DNA of 64,000 bases from NCBI GenBank assembly GCA_949290515.1, contig CASERZ010000010.1, positions 32,343 through 96,342 on the forward strand, in the 5' to 3' direction. Positions 9,695-18,036 of the stretch are shown one piece after another. The stretch is from an uncultured Christensenella sp. (GTDB lineage Bacteria; Bacillota; Clostridia; Christensenellales; UBA3700). Every line of letters starts with the position of its first letter. Positions within the stretch are counted from its first letter, which is position 1. The position numbers and the translations under genes were made by a program. Under the pieces are notes generated by a model that made no database searches, was not told the origin of the DNA, and was given only the letters and a program-made list of their open reading frames with translations.

Positions 9695-11647
9695 TTAACG
9701 CTCTGCCCGCTCAATCAGACATTCGAAAGGACGTAGATTCAGCTTGCCGTACTTGACGTTTGTATCATTATGATTGATTATAAATCTTATACTGTCCTTG
9801 CCTTCGCCTCTCTCTACGACTTCTACGCCGACGGGAGAATCGACAGTCTTTATTTGCGCCGACGCGAGAATATCTTTTACGAGCAAGGACAAAAGCCCGT
9901 TGTCGAGCGAGGTACCGATATACCATACTTTTCCTTTGTCGCAGGAATTTTTGAGTACTGCCGAGCAATCGCTGTAAAACTCGTCGCCGTAACGGAAAAG
10001 CGATTGTGCCTTATCCGCCACGAGCATATCTCTGAAAACTCCCGCGCGTCCGCTTTTGCCTTGATATTCTCCCTGTCCTTCGAGCACGAAACCGTCCTCG
10101 TCCTCCACGCTTTCGCATTCGCGCACATAGCCGCCTATCAAATCGTCAAGGTCTACGGGAATGACTTTGCCTAACGTCAGATTGTTGTTTACATCCTTGA
10201 CAGACGTGCGGTATGTCATAATAACATTGCCGCCGTCATTGACGTATTCTTTAATCCTCTTTCTCAACTTATCGTCGCAAACTGTGAGCGCGGGGATTAT
10301 CAGCAATTTATATTTTTGCCACTCCCTTTCGGCGGGTATAATGTCGACGGGGACATTATAATCGAAAAACGCCTTATAGAGTTTTTTCATTTCCTTTTGA
10401 TTGTCATAGCTTATACTCTGCGGTTGCAACCTCATTGAAGCTAACGAATCGAAAGAGTAAATCATTGCGCATTCGCTCTTGAAAGGCGTAGCGAGAATTT
10501 CTCCGTATCCTCTAATTTCCTTGAAGAAGGACTGCGCTTCGTAAAATTTTCTTCTCGGCACGTTGTCGCAGTCGATTATGCCGTAACAAAACTGCTCCGC
10601 GCCTTTCGCCCCCTCTCTGTACCTGAAGTAAAGCAAACCGTCCGCGCCTCGCGCCACACTCTCATAGCTCCACATCTTTGCCTGATTGGGACGGGGCAAA
10701 AAGCCGTTGACATTGTGTCCCTGCGCACCCATTATGGCTTCGGTGATAATTATGTTTTCGCCTTTGAGACCGCGCGCATAATCAAGACCGAAAGCTATTT
10801 CGTGAGGAGGCAACGGACGCATTTGGCCGCCCCATACGGGATAGTTGTTGTAAGCGACTTTGTCAATGTATTTTGCCGTATCTGAATAATCCACGCTCTT
10901 GTCAAGCCCCCCGCCCGGAAAATCGTGCAAAACTACCGCGTCGGGAATTACGCTCTTTATTATATCCGCCTGTACTTTAAGAAACTCGACGATATTCTGA
11001 CTGCAAAATCTCTCGTAGTCCAGTCTTAAAGACGGATTGTGCGTAGTTATCGTATTGTAAGGCAAAGGCACTTCGTCAAAAGAATTGTATTCCTGACTCC
11101 AGAATGCCGTACCGTAAGCCTCATTGAGCACGTCGGTATTGCCGTATTTGTTTGCCAGATATGCGTCAAACTTGTTTTTGCACTTGTCGCACCAGCACAC
11201 GTCGCTACCCTCGTGTCCCAACTCGTTGTCTATCTGCCACGCGATTACGTTTGCTTCGTTTTTGTAATGCTCGGCAAGTGCACGCACTATCTTTTTGCAA
11301 TATTCCACATAAATCTCGCTGCTGAAACAATAGGTATGCCTGCCGCCGAAAACACGCTTTCTTCCGTATTCGTCCGTTTGAATGATATCGGGGTGCTTAT
11401 GGATAAGCCACGCGGGAGGGGTAGCCGTAGGAGTACCGATGATTACTTTGAGCTCCCTTGCCTTTGCCTTGGCAATAATGTCGTCAAAATACGAAAAATC
11501 GTATTCGCCCTCTCGCTTTTCCATTCTGTGCCACGAAAACTCGCCTATTCTTATGACGTTGCACCCCAGCTCGCATATACGGTCAAGGTCGCCGTCCGTC
11601 ATCAAACCGTCCCATTGTTCGGGATAATAGTCCACACCCAAAAGCAT
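9695..11647 (-). CDS. GH42 beta-galactosidase
   Basis: The 650-residue protein begins MLLGVDYYPEQW at 11647 with AAGGAGG upstream; an in-frame ATG 21 nt earlier lacks a site. It matches GH42 throughout: DYYPEQW and IRIGEFSWH near the N-terminus, the acid/base Glu142 in IDNELGHE, the nucleophile Glu303 in IITEAIMG, and Cys107, Cys151, Cys153 and Cys156 forming the GH42 zinc site. A trimerisation-type domain follows at about 390-590. There is no signal peptide, so it cleaves galactosides in the cytoplasm. It sits 41 nt downstream of a sugar symporter gene, which presumably imports its substrate. Confidence 0.95.
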   Translation of the reverse strand: MLLGVDYYPEQWDGLMTDGDLDRICELGCNVIRIGEFSWHRMEKREGEYDFSYFDDIIAKAKARELKVIIGTPTATPPAWLIHKHPDIIQTDEYGRKRVFGGRHTYCFSSEIYVEYCKKIVRALAEHYKNEANVIAWQIDNELGHEGSDVCWCDKCKNKFDAYLANKYGNTDVLNEAYGTAFWSQEYNSFDEVPLPYNTITTHNPSLRLDYERFCSQNIVEFLKVQADIIKSVIPDAVVLHDFPGGGLDKSVDYSDTAKYIDKVAYNNYPVWGGQMRPLPPHEIAFGLDYARGLKGENIIITEAIMGAQGHNVNGFLPRPNQAKMWSYESVARGADGLLYFRYREGAKGAEQFCYGIIDCDNVPRRKFYEAQSFFKEIRGYGEILATPFKSECAMIYSFDSLASMRLQPQSISYDNQKEMKKLYKAFFDYNVPVDIIPAEREWQKYKLLIIPALTVCDDKLRKRIKEYVNDGGNVIMTYRTSVKDVNNNLTLGKVIPVDLDDLIGGYVRECESVEDEDGFVLEGQGEYQGKSGRAGVFRDMLVADKAQSLFRYGDEFYSDCSAVLKNSCDKGKVWYIGTSLDNGLLSLLVKDILASAQIKTVDSPVGVEVVERGEGKDSIRFIINHNDTNVKYGKLNLRPFECLIERAER

Positions 11648-11688
11648 AAAAGCCTCCTTAAATATCAAACTTGTCGCATATTGCGATA

Positions 11689-13206
11689 TTAAAGTTTACC
11701 GTCGCTTGCGTCAGGCTTGTCTTGCCCGTCATCCTGCACAGTCTTGTCTGTAAGTCCTTCGTATGCGTCGTGCTCTGCCTGCGTATTGACAGGCTCGTTA
11801 CCCGCATATACTGCCTCAGCCAAACCGTCCTCCAAAGAAGCGGTTTCGGTTTCCTTACGCTCTTTCAGCTCGTCCATAATCTGCTTGTAATATTTATCCT
11901 TAAGTTTGTATTTCTTAAGATAAATAATAAGACACAAGAGCGAGAATATCGCGGGAATTATAATCATAATTATTCTCATACCTGCTACGGTTTTGCTGCT
12001 CTGCGTTTCGTTGGCTACAAAGCCTATCAGCTTCAGCCCTACGCCTGATATCAACGCACTGAAAGCTCCCGCGAATTTTACGACGAATGTCTGCGTGGAA
12101 AAGAGTACGCTTTCGTTTCGCGATTTGAATTTGTATTCTCCGTAGTCCACTACTTCCGAGAGAATTACGGTTACTATTACAAGCATAAATCCTATTCCTA
12201 TATTTACTATCGCACTGCAAAAACCTACGAATACCGCGCTCGTAGGAGCAACGTAACCCGCCAAAAACAGCAGCGCAAAACCTACTACGGGGAAAAGGCA
12301 CGCAAGGATAAACAATACCGTCTTGTTTACCTTTATCCTCAAAATAGGGAAAAGGAAAAGCGCGCCTATCTGCGCTATACCCGCAACAGCCGTGTATACG
12401 GAAAACAAACTTTCCTTTACGCCGCAAACGTACTCAAAATAATAGAGCGCGAAACTGTTGGACAACTGGTAAGCCAGATTGAAAAACAATGCTATCATCA
12501 ACACTACCAATACCTGGTCGTTTTTGAACAATACCTTGAGCATCTTCTTTATACTCGTCTTCTCTCCCGTACCTGCCGTAGCGATTACCCTTTCTTTTGT
12601 GTTGAATACGGTTATCGTCGAGGTGATGACGAATATCACGCTTATGATGAAAGCAAACCACGCAAAACCCTTTATCTGGTCGCCTCCGCCTAAGCCCTTG
12701 ACTATATAAAGTCCGCCAGAGCCTACTATCAACCACGCGAAACTCGCAAACAGTCTGGGTATCGCGCTTATCTGGTTACGCTCGTTTTCGTTGTTGGTCA
12801 AAGCGGGCACCATACTCCAGTAAGGTATATCCATAAGCGTATAGGTCATACCCCACAGTACATACATAAATCCTATATATACCGCATACTTGACGCCCGA
12901 TATGTTGACGTTGAGATAAAGCAGTATAAGGACTACTGCGTTGAGCAACGTACCTATCATTATCCAGGGTCTGAATTTACCCCAACGCGTGCGGGTGTTG
13001 TCCACTATATACCCCATCGCAGTATCGTTGACAGCGTCCCATATTCTCGCAACCGCAAAAAGTACGCCTACAAAAGCCGCGTCTACCAGCCTGACGTCAG
13101 TCAGGTACTTCATAAGAAAAGTCGATACTATGGCATACACCAAGTCCTTACCGAATGCTCCCAGTCCGAAACTCAGCTTTGAACGCCACGAAAGTTTTTC
13201 GTCCAT
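11689..13206 (-). CDS. GPH-family (MelB-like) sugar:cation symporter
   Basis: The 505-residue protein has about 12 membrane helices and hallmarks of the glycoside-pentoside-hexuronide:cation family: KLSFGLGAFGKD at the start, RIWDAVNDTAMGYIVD in helix II and RTRWGKFRPWI in the first cytoplasmic loop. The C-terminal 70 residues are an acidic hydrophilic tail (TASLEDGLAEA...). GPH carriers import sugars with Na+ or H+. Its position directly before the GH42 gene points to a beta-galactoside or galacto-oligosaccharide substrate. The ATG has GGAGAGAATT upstream. Substrate is inference. Confidence 0.9.
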   Translation of the reverse strand: MDEKLSWRSKLSFGLGAFGKDLVYAIVSTFLMKYLTDVRLVDAAFVGVLFAVARIWDAVNDTAMGYIVDNTRTRWGKFRPWIMIGTLLNAVVLILLYLNVNISGVKYAVYIGFMYVLWGMTYTLMDIPYWSMVPALTNNENERNQISAIPRLFASFAWLIVGSGGLYIVKGLGGGDQIKGFAWFAFIISVIFVITSTITVFNTKERVIATAGTGEKTSIKKMLKVLFKNDQVLVVLMIALFFNLAYQLSNSFALYYFEYVCGVKESLFSVYTAVAGIAQIGALFLFPILRIKVNKTVLFILACLFPVVGFALLFLAGYVAPTSAVFVGFCSAIVNIGIGFMLVIVTVILSEVVDYGEYKFKSRNESVLFSTQTFVVKFAGAFSALISGVGLKLIGFVANETQSSKTVAGMRIIMIIIPAIFSLLCLIIYLKKYKLKDKYYKQIMDELKERKETETASLEDGLAEAVYAGNEPVNTQAEHDAYEGLTDKTVQDDGQDKPDASDGKL

Positions 13207-13495
13207 AATTCTCTCCTTATTTTTTATTACTCCCTTATTATTAGCAAAAAAACCTTTTCTAAAATACGCATTACGGCATTTTTAAAATAGCTGTACTTTT
13301 GCTAAGCTAACCGGTTTTATTATCATTCCTTTAAACGTCAATATAAATACCGAATTTTTAAAATTTAGTAAAAAAGAAAAAAATTTGACCGTCAAAACAT
13401 AATATAATCTTAAAAGCTTTAGTTTTATATTTGCTTTAAGGTAAAACGATTTTGTATAATTTGTCTAAAGTTTATCTACAATTGGAAAAAACATA
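13207..13495. other. Divergent intergenic region with a possible operator
   Basis: AT-rich spacer between the GPH gene and the divergent gene at 13545. The palindrome AACCGGTT (13309-13316) resembles the centre of LacI-family operators and could control the galactoside operon. No LacI-type regulator is in the window, and I found no convincing promoter for the minus-strand operon. Confidence 0.3.
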
Positions 13496-13524
13496 TTGTC
13501 TTTTACTGTTTTATACTATATAAT
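13496..13524 (+). promoter_or_regulatory. Promoter for the acyltransferase-like gene
   Basis: TTGTCT (13496-13501), a 17-nt spacer and TATAAT (13519-13524), leaving a leader of about 14 nt with GGAGA before the ATG at 13545. Confidence 0.7.
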
Positions 13525-13544
13525 TAGAGCGTAGGAGATTTTTT

Positions 13545-14828
13545 ATGCAAAATTCAATGTTCGATAAAGAATGGTTCAGACTGGACAACGCCGCTAAGAT
13601 TTACCCCGCGGCGAGAAACAACCGTTGGAACAACGTCTTCAGAATGTCCGTCGTACTCAAAGAAGAGGTAAAACCCGACGTACTCCAGCAGGCTCTGGAA
13701 GACGTCATCGACCGTTTCCCCTCGTTCAGAGTTACTCTTAAAAAAGGCTTTTTCTGGTACTATTTCCAGTTTGTTACGTCCAAGCCCAAAATTCAGGAGG
13801 AAAAGTCTTTCCCCTGCACTATGATGCGCCTTAAAGGCAAGGGCTACATATTCAGAGTGCTCTATCACTCTCACCGCATATCCGTGGAAGTCTTCCACTC
13901 CATCACTGACGGTACGGGTAATATCACTTTTCTCAAAACACTCGTCGCTAGATACTGCGAGCTCTGCGGTGCCAAAATCGCCGACTACGGCGACGTGCTT
14001 CACTATGACGACGACCCTACTCTCGAAGAAGTCGAAGATTCATTTGCAAGATACGTCGATAAGAGCAAGGGAACTATAGGCAGAAGCGAACCTACCGCTT
14101 ATCAAATTAAAGGTCAGAGAGAAAAAAGAGGCGTTCTTAACGTTACGCAAGGCAGTATGCCTTTCGAACAGCTCCACAAAGTCGCTAAGTCTTACGGCTG
14201 TACTATCAATACTTATCTCTCCAGCGTAATCGCTTACGTTTACCTAAGACGTCAGCTGTACGAAAATAAGTCAAAGAAAAAACCCGTAAAAATTCAGATT
14301 CCTATCAACCTCAGAAAAATTTTCCCTTCTGTTACGATGAGAAACTTCGCGGGCTTCTTCAATACCTCACTCTCACCCGAAGAGCAAACCTTCGAGGAAG
14401 TATGCAAAGAGATGAACAGACAAATCAAAGACTTCGTGACTCCAGAGTACTGCCAGAAGTTTATCAACTCCAACGTATCTCTGGAACAAGTCCCCCTCAT
14501 CAGAATCGCACCCAGATTTTTGAAGACTTTCTTTATGAATATGTCCTTCAGAGCAGTAGGCGAAAGACTTATGTCGATTTGCCTCTCCAACGTAGGTAAC
14601 GTCGTTATGCCCAAAGAACTTGACGATTATATCGACCGCTTCGAATTCCTTATCGGTCCTCAAAAGTTTATCGACCACGCGATGACTGCTATATCTTTCA
14701 ACGGTACTACGCTCGTATCCTTTACGCGTACCATCAAAAATTCTACGGTCGAAAGAGACTTTTTCAAAGTGCTGGTCGAACATGGTATCGACGTCACTAT
14801 CAATACTAACAGGGGGTATGACGTATGA
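13545..14828 (+). CDS. Condensation/alcohol acetyltransferase-like protein
   Basis: The 427-residue protein has the two-lobed condensation-domain/acyltransferase pattern. A first lobe carries HSITDGTG near residue 125, which fits the HxxxDG catalytic motif. A second lobe has IQIPINLRKIFPS and SLSPEEQTFEEVC, as in alcohol acetyltransferase and PapA-like proteins. There is no signal peptide. The acceptor and acyl donor cannot be read from sequence. Its stop overlaps the next gene's start (ATGA), so the two are translationally coupled and likely work together. Confidence 0.7.
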   Translation: MQNSMFDKEWFRLDNAAKIYPAARNNRWNNVFRMSVVLKEEVKPDVLQQALEDVIDRFPSFRVTLKKGFFWYYFQFVTSKPKIQEEKSFPCTMMRLKGKGYIFRVLYHSHRISVEVFHSITDGTGNITFLKTLVARYCELCGAKIADYGDVLHYDDDPTLEEVEDSFARYVDKSKGTIGRSEPTAYQIKGQREKRGVLNVTQGSMPFEQLHKVAKSYGCTINTYLSSVIAYVYLRRQLYENKSKKKPVKIQIPINLRKIFPSVTMRNFAGFFNTSLSPEEQTFEEVCKEMNRQIKDFVTPEYCQKFINSNVSLEQVPLIRIAPRFLKTFFMNMSFRAVGERLMSICLSNVGNVVMPKELDDYIDRFEFLIGPQKFIDHAMTAISFNGTTLVSFTRTIKNSTVERDFFKVLVEHGIDVTINTNRGYDV

Positions 14829-15496
14829 AACATCAGTGTCGTAAATGCGGAGTGTACGTAGAAGACGGACTCAAAAACTGTCCCCTCTGCGGTGCGTTTA
14901 TCTCCGACGAAGAAGGAACAAATATCTATGAGTTTCCCAAAATAAAACTCAAAACTGCCAGATGGCTGTTTTTCAAAATAGTGCTGTTTATATCAATCTT
15001 TACGGTTGCGACGGTGCTTGCTATCGACCTCGCGGTAAATAAAACCGTTTCGTGGTCGCTCCACGTAGTATTCCCTATCTTCCTCTTGTGGATTACGGTA
15101 GGCCGCTCGATTATCAAAGGCTTTAACGCAAGAAAACACCTCGCGTGGGACTTTGCAGGACTAATCGCGCTATTCTTCTATATCGAGCACTTTACCAACA
15201 CCGCAAGCCGGCACTGGGCATTTACCCTTGCCGCTCCTATCGCGGTGCTCGTATGGGCGACGGTACTCGAAATTCTCTATTTCGCACACCGTTCGAGCAA
15301 GGACGACTATCAGGTCGCGCTGACGAGACTCTTCTTTATCTCGGCAATCTGCATAGGCATCTCTTTCCTCTGGCTCAAAACCTGTAACTGGGGCTGGTAC
15401 GTATGTACCGCAAGAGGTCTTGTAGACGTCATCGCAATGTCGCTCTTTGACAGAGAATCCTATGCCAACACCCTAAGACAAAAACTGCATCTTTGA
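14825..15496 (+). CDS. Zinc-ribbon plus multi-helix membrane protein (DUF6320-like)
   Basis: The 223-residue protein opens with a CRKCGVYVEDGLKNCPLCG zinc ribbon (four Cys, residues 4-22). It continues with six or so membrane helices from about residue 45 to 210. I recall this arrangement as a DUF6320-type protein often found beside acetyltransferase-like genes, but that is memory and not a search. The 4-nt overlap with the upstream gene suggests a complex or a coupled function at the membrane, for example acylation of a lipid or glycan. The last 37 nt overlap the tail of a convergent minus-strand frame. Confidence 0.65.
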   Translation: MKHQCRKCGVYVEDGLKNCPLCGAFISDEEGTNIYEFPKIKLKTARWLFFKIVLFISIFTVATVLAIDLAVNKTVSWSLHVVFPIFLLWITVGRSIIKGFNARKHLAWDFAGLIALFFYIEHFTNTASRHWAFTLAAPIAVLVWATVLEILYFAHRSSKDDYQVALTRLFFISAICIGISFLWLKTCNWGWYVCTARGLVDVIAMSLFDRESYANTLRQKLHL

Positions 15497-15699
15497 TAAA
15501 TAATCCCAAAAGCTCCCTCGGGAGCTTTTGTTGTTTGGTATGGTATAATCTCGGCAGAATCGTCTTCCATTTCTTCTTTCGCGTCATCAAAATGCGCCCA
15601 GACTTTTTCCTGCTCGTCTTCTGGAAGACTGTCTATCTCGTTGAGCAGTTCGTCCAAGCGTTCAATGACGCTCTTCTTTTTTTTTCCAAAATTTGCCAT
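15460..15699 (-). CDS. Small charged protein, apparently 3'-truncated; possible phage module gene
   Basis: The 79-residue frame starts at 15699 behind AGGAGG. Residues 1-50 (MANFGKKKKSVIERLDELL...) are a charged helical segment that could be the N-terminus of a phage scaffold-like protein. From residue 51 the frame reads through CRISPR-repeat sequence (IIPYQTTK), then through the terminator hairpin, then 37 nt into the 3' end of the convergent gene before stopping. The tail therefore looks accidental, and the natural C-terminus seems to be missing. Function is unknown; the phage link comes from its two neighbours. Confidence 0.55.
   Translation of the reverse strand: MANFGKKKKSVIERLDELLNEIDSLPEDEQEKVWAHFDDAKEEMEDDSAEIIPYQTTKAPEGAFGIIYQRCSFCLRVLA
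15507..15530 (+). terminator. Terminator fused to a CRISPR-repeat fragment
   Basis: A stem of 10-11 bp (15507-15517 with 15520-15530) follows the plus-strand operon. Its 3' arm CTTTTG is also the first 6 nt of the CRISPR-repeat fragment at 15525-15549, whose TTGTTT supplies the U-rich tail. Confidence 0.75.
15525..15549 (+). repeat. Orphan CRISPR-repeat fragment (repeat positions 12-36)
   Basis: These 25 nt match positions 12 to 36 of the array repeat without a mismatch and in the same orientation, 846 nt before the first full repeat. The first 11 repeat bases are replaced by the terminator sequence, joined within a shared CTTTTG. Confidence 0.9.
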
Positions 15700-15813
15700 A
15701 TTTGCCTCCTGTTTTAATTTTTGTGTATAAAAAAAGACGGCTTAACCGTCCTTATTTATCGTTGTATAAAAAAAGCAACCTGTCAAGGTTGCCTTAGCGT
15801 TTAGTATTTCTTA

Positions 15814-16083
15814 TCAATACAGTATAGTGTCAAATATATTTTTCGGCTTTACCGGCGGGAAGTATCTGTCATAGTCCTCGTCCGTAAGCGGTGTGCCGCG
15901 CTCTATCGCTTCCTCACACATTTTTTTGAAGTCCGGATTGTCTAACCCATACGGCATAGTTATAGGTATCATCGGACAATGCCCGAATTTTTCCTCGTAT
16001 CTGTCGTAATAAGCCGTATAATCTTCTTGTGGTTGCGCCTTGACACTTTTTTTAAGCTTCTCGATATTTTCTTTTTTCATCAT
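15814..16083 (-). CDS. Small protein of unknown function, phage-type neighbourhood
   Basis: An 89-residue soluble protein with a Lys-rich N-terminus (MMKKENIEKLKK) and a conserved-looking core (YYDRYEEKFGHCP, MPYGLDNPDFKKMCEEAI, GTPLTDEDYDRYFPP). I do not recognise a named family, though I associate this kind of sequence with small genes following phage minor-head genes. Its start overlaps the stop of the upstream fragment by 4 nt (ATGA), so it was translated as its downstream partner. Without the intact upstream gene it probably has no efficient translation signal here. Confidence 0.55.
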   Translation of the reverse strand: MMKKENIEKLKKSVKAQPQEDYTAYYDRYEEKFGHCPMIPITMPYGLDNPDFKKMCEEAIERGTPLTDEDYDRYFPPVKPKNIFDTILY

Positions 16084-16394
16084 TCTACTCTCCTTGCTTT
16101 TATTTCACCCGATTTAAGTTTACCGTATATCTCCTCAAAAGTCAATACCGTATTAGGAATATATTCTTTCAAGATTGCGTAAGATTCGGGACTGGTAGCT
16201 TTTGCGCTTGCAATTTCTGCGAAAGCTTCCGCGGCTCTTGCGTCTCCGAATTTATCCCAATATCCTCTTGCGTGTCCGGCGCAGACAAACTCTTTTCCTC
16301 TTGTCAAGCCATTTAATATGTCTCCCATATCTTTCCATTTTTTTGTTGCTCTTTTTCGTCCTTCTTCGCCGCTTTCATTGACAAACGCCTCTCT
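16080..16394 (-). pseudogene. C-terminal fragment of a phage MuF/minor-head-like protein
   Basis: The frame is open from 16394, the base abutting the first CRISPR repeat, to the stop at 16080, about 104 residues; an in-frame TAA lies inside the repeat. An internal ATG at 16328 has only a GGAAAG two bases away and is a poor start. The text (EEGRKRATKKWKDMGDILNG, YWDKFGDARAAEAFAEI, ATSPESYAILKEYIPNT) resembles the C-terminus of phage head-morphogenesis or MuF-type toxin-carrying proteins, in which EAFAE and a late Pro-Asn-Thr segment recur. The 5' part is absent. Family call is from memory. Confidence 0.55.
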
Positions 16395-17906
16395 GTTTTA
16401 GTTCCCTTTTGTTGTTTGGTATGGTATAATAAAGCAATAATAAAACCGCCGTCAGCAAACGTTTTAGTTCCCTTTTGTTGTTTGGTATGGTATAATTAAA
16501 GCGGGATTAAGTCCAGCGGCTTTAAGGTTTTAGTTCCCTTTTGTTGTTTGGTATGGTATAATTTAGCAAGTTTAGTAATGTCAATTTTATCTGTTTTAGT
16601 TCCCTTTTGTTGTTTGGTATGGTATAATTTATAATATAATATTTTTATTGAAATTTGCGTTTTAGTTCCCTTTTGTTGTTTGGTATGGTATAATGCTGAT
16701 AAGCGGTATAATGCAAGGAGAGAGGTTTTAGTTCCCTTTTGTTGTTTGGTATGGTATAATCGCAACTTCGAGCGCGACAAAAAGACTAATGTTTTAGTTC
16801 CCTTTTGTTGTTTGGTATGGTATAATGTACGAGGTATAATCCTCAAGATTTTCACAGTTTTAGTTCCCTTTTGTTGTTTGGTATGGTATAATCGAGCCTA
16901 ATTCAATCGTGTCTCTCAAGAGGTTTTAGTTCCCTTTTGTTGTTTGGTATGGTATAATCTGGATGGCATAATAAATGACATCCATTTTGTTTTAGTTCCC
17001 TTTTGTTGTTTGGTATGGTATAATAAATGCTGATATTCCTTTTATATGCGTTGAGTTTTAGTTCCCTTTTGTTGTTTGGTATGGTATAATTATAGCATAA
17101 TTAAAAATTAAATCTTTACCGTTTTAGTTCCCTTTTGTTGTTTGGTATGGTATAATTAAAATAGTTATTGAGCAAAGTTATCCTAATGTTTTAGTTCCCT
17201 TTTGTTGTTTGGTATGGTATAATCTGACCATCCTCGATAGCAACTAACTTACCGTTTTAGTTCCCTTTTGTTGTTTGGTATGGTATAATCCACAGTCTCT
17301 GGCTCATTACATGGGTATTGTTTTAGTTCCCTTTTGTTGTTTGGTATGGTATAATTTTTAAACCTGGAAAATCAGTACCAGGAGCGTTTTAGTTCCCTTT
17401 TGTTGTTTGGTATGGTATAATTAAAATTATCATATTTAAAATACATTATTGTTTTAGTTCCCTTTTGTTGTTTGGTATGGTATACCCTTTTGTTGTTTGG
17501 TATGGTATAATATAAATATTTAAGTGGTATTATGGTGGTGGGTTTTAGTTCCCTTTTGTTGTTTGGTATGGTATAATCTCCCATAACTTGTTTCCACTTA
17601 GGATACGGTTTTAGTTCCCTTTTGTTGTTTGGTATGGTATAATCAGGCTATTCGCGTAATGCCGACTTATAGGTTTTAGTTCCCTTTTGTTGTTTGGTAT
17701 GGTATAATAAAAAATGAAAGTAGGTTTGTATGTAATTTGTTTTAGTTCCCTTTTGTTGTTTGGTATGGTATAATACTCTCCATTGTAAGAATAGTTTTGC
17801 ATTAGTTTTAGTTCCCTTTTGTTGTTTGGTATGGTATAATCATTTCAAGCTTTGGATCAACTCCGTATTCGTTTTAGTTCCCTTTTGTTGTTTGGTATGG
17901 TATAAT
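16395..17906 (+). CRISPR. Type II-C CRISPR array, 23 repeat units and 22 spacers
   Basis: A 36-nt repeat (GTTTTAGTTCCC ... GTATGGTATAAT) recurs with spacers of 29-31 nt. Repeats are identical except one with an internal duplication at 17451-17511. Repeats start at 16395 and every 66 nt to 17121, then 17188, 17254, 17320, 17386, 17451, 17542, 17608, 17673, 17739, 17805 and 17871. The GTTTTAG end fits the crRNA orientation of type II systems (compare Campylobacter GTTTTAGTCCC), so crRNAs are read on the plus strand, opposite to cas9-cas1-cas2. Every repeat ends in TGGTATAAT, an extended -10 promoter, as known for Neisseria type II-C arrays. No spacer matches elsewhere in the window by eye. Confidence 0.98.
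17451..17511 (+). repeat. CRISPR repeat with a 25-nt internal tandem duplication
   Basis: The unit is 61 nt long. Repeat positions 1-9 are followed by two perfect copies of positions 10-34 (17460-17484 and 17485-17509) and then the final AT. Flanking spacers are normal (29 and 30 nt). Confidence 0.95.
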
Positions 17907-17923
17907 AGAGGAACAAAAAGAAT

Positions 17924-17963
17924 AAGGATATATGTCAAATAAACGGCATATATCCTTGTTTTT
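17924..17963 (+). terminator. Terminator at the end of the CRISPR array
   Basis: An 11-bp perfect stem (17924-17934 with 17947-17957), a 12-nt loop and GTTTTT, 17 nt after the last repeat. It supports plus-strand array transcription and shields cas2. Confidence 0.8.
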
Positions 17964-18036
17964 ACAGTTTAAATGGAAAACGATTTTTTTTAAAAAGTGA
18001 CCAAAGTTTTATTTTTTTAATTGCAAAAACCGTTTT

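Larger units (their letters stand above)
15550..16394. other. 845-bp phage-like segment enclosed by CRISPR repeats
   Basis: The segment lies between the 25-nt repeat fragment (ending 15549) and the first full repeat (starting 16395), both in the same orientation. It holds three minus-strand frames. The one at the right edge is open from the first segment base, with no start of its own, and the one at the left edge runs into the repeat fragment. This is the pattern expected for a random slice of foreign DNA occupying the place of a spacer. Its mode of arrival is unknown. Confidence 0.6.

Noticed and set aside
16431..17870. Self-targeting by array spacers
   Set aside because: No spacer was found to match another place in this window by eye. 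The rest of the genome cannot be checked here.
16496..17942. Several open frames on both strands within 16.5-17.9 kb with repeated YHTKQQKGTKT or VPFCCLVWYN peptides
   Set aside because: They are translations of the CRISPR repeats and spacers, not genes.
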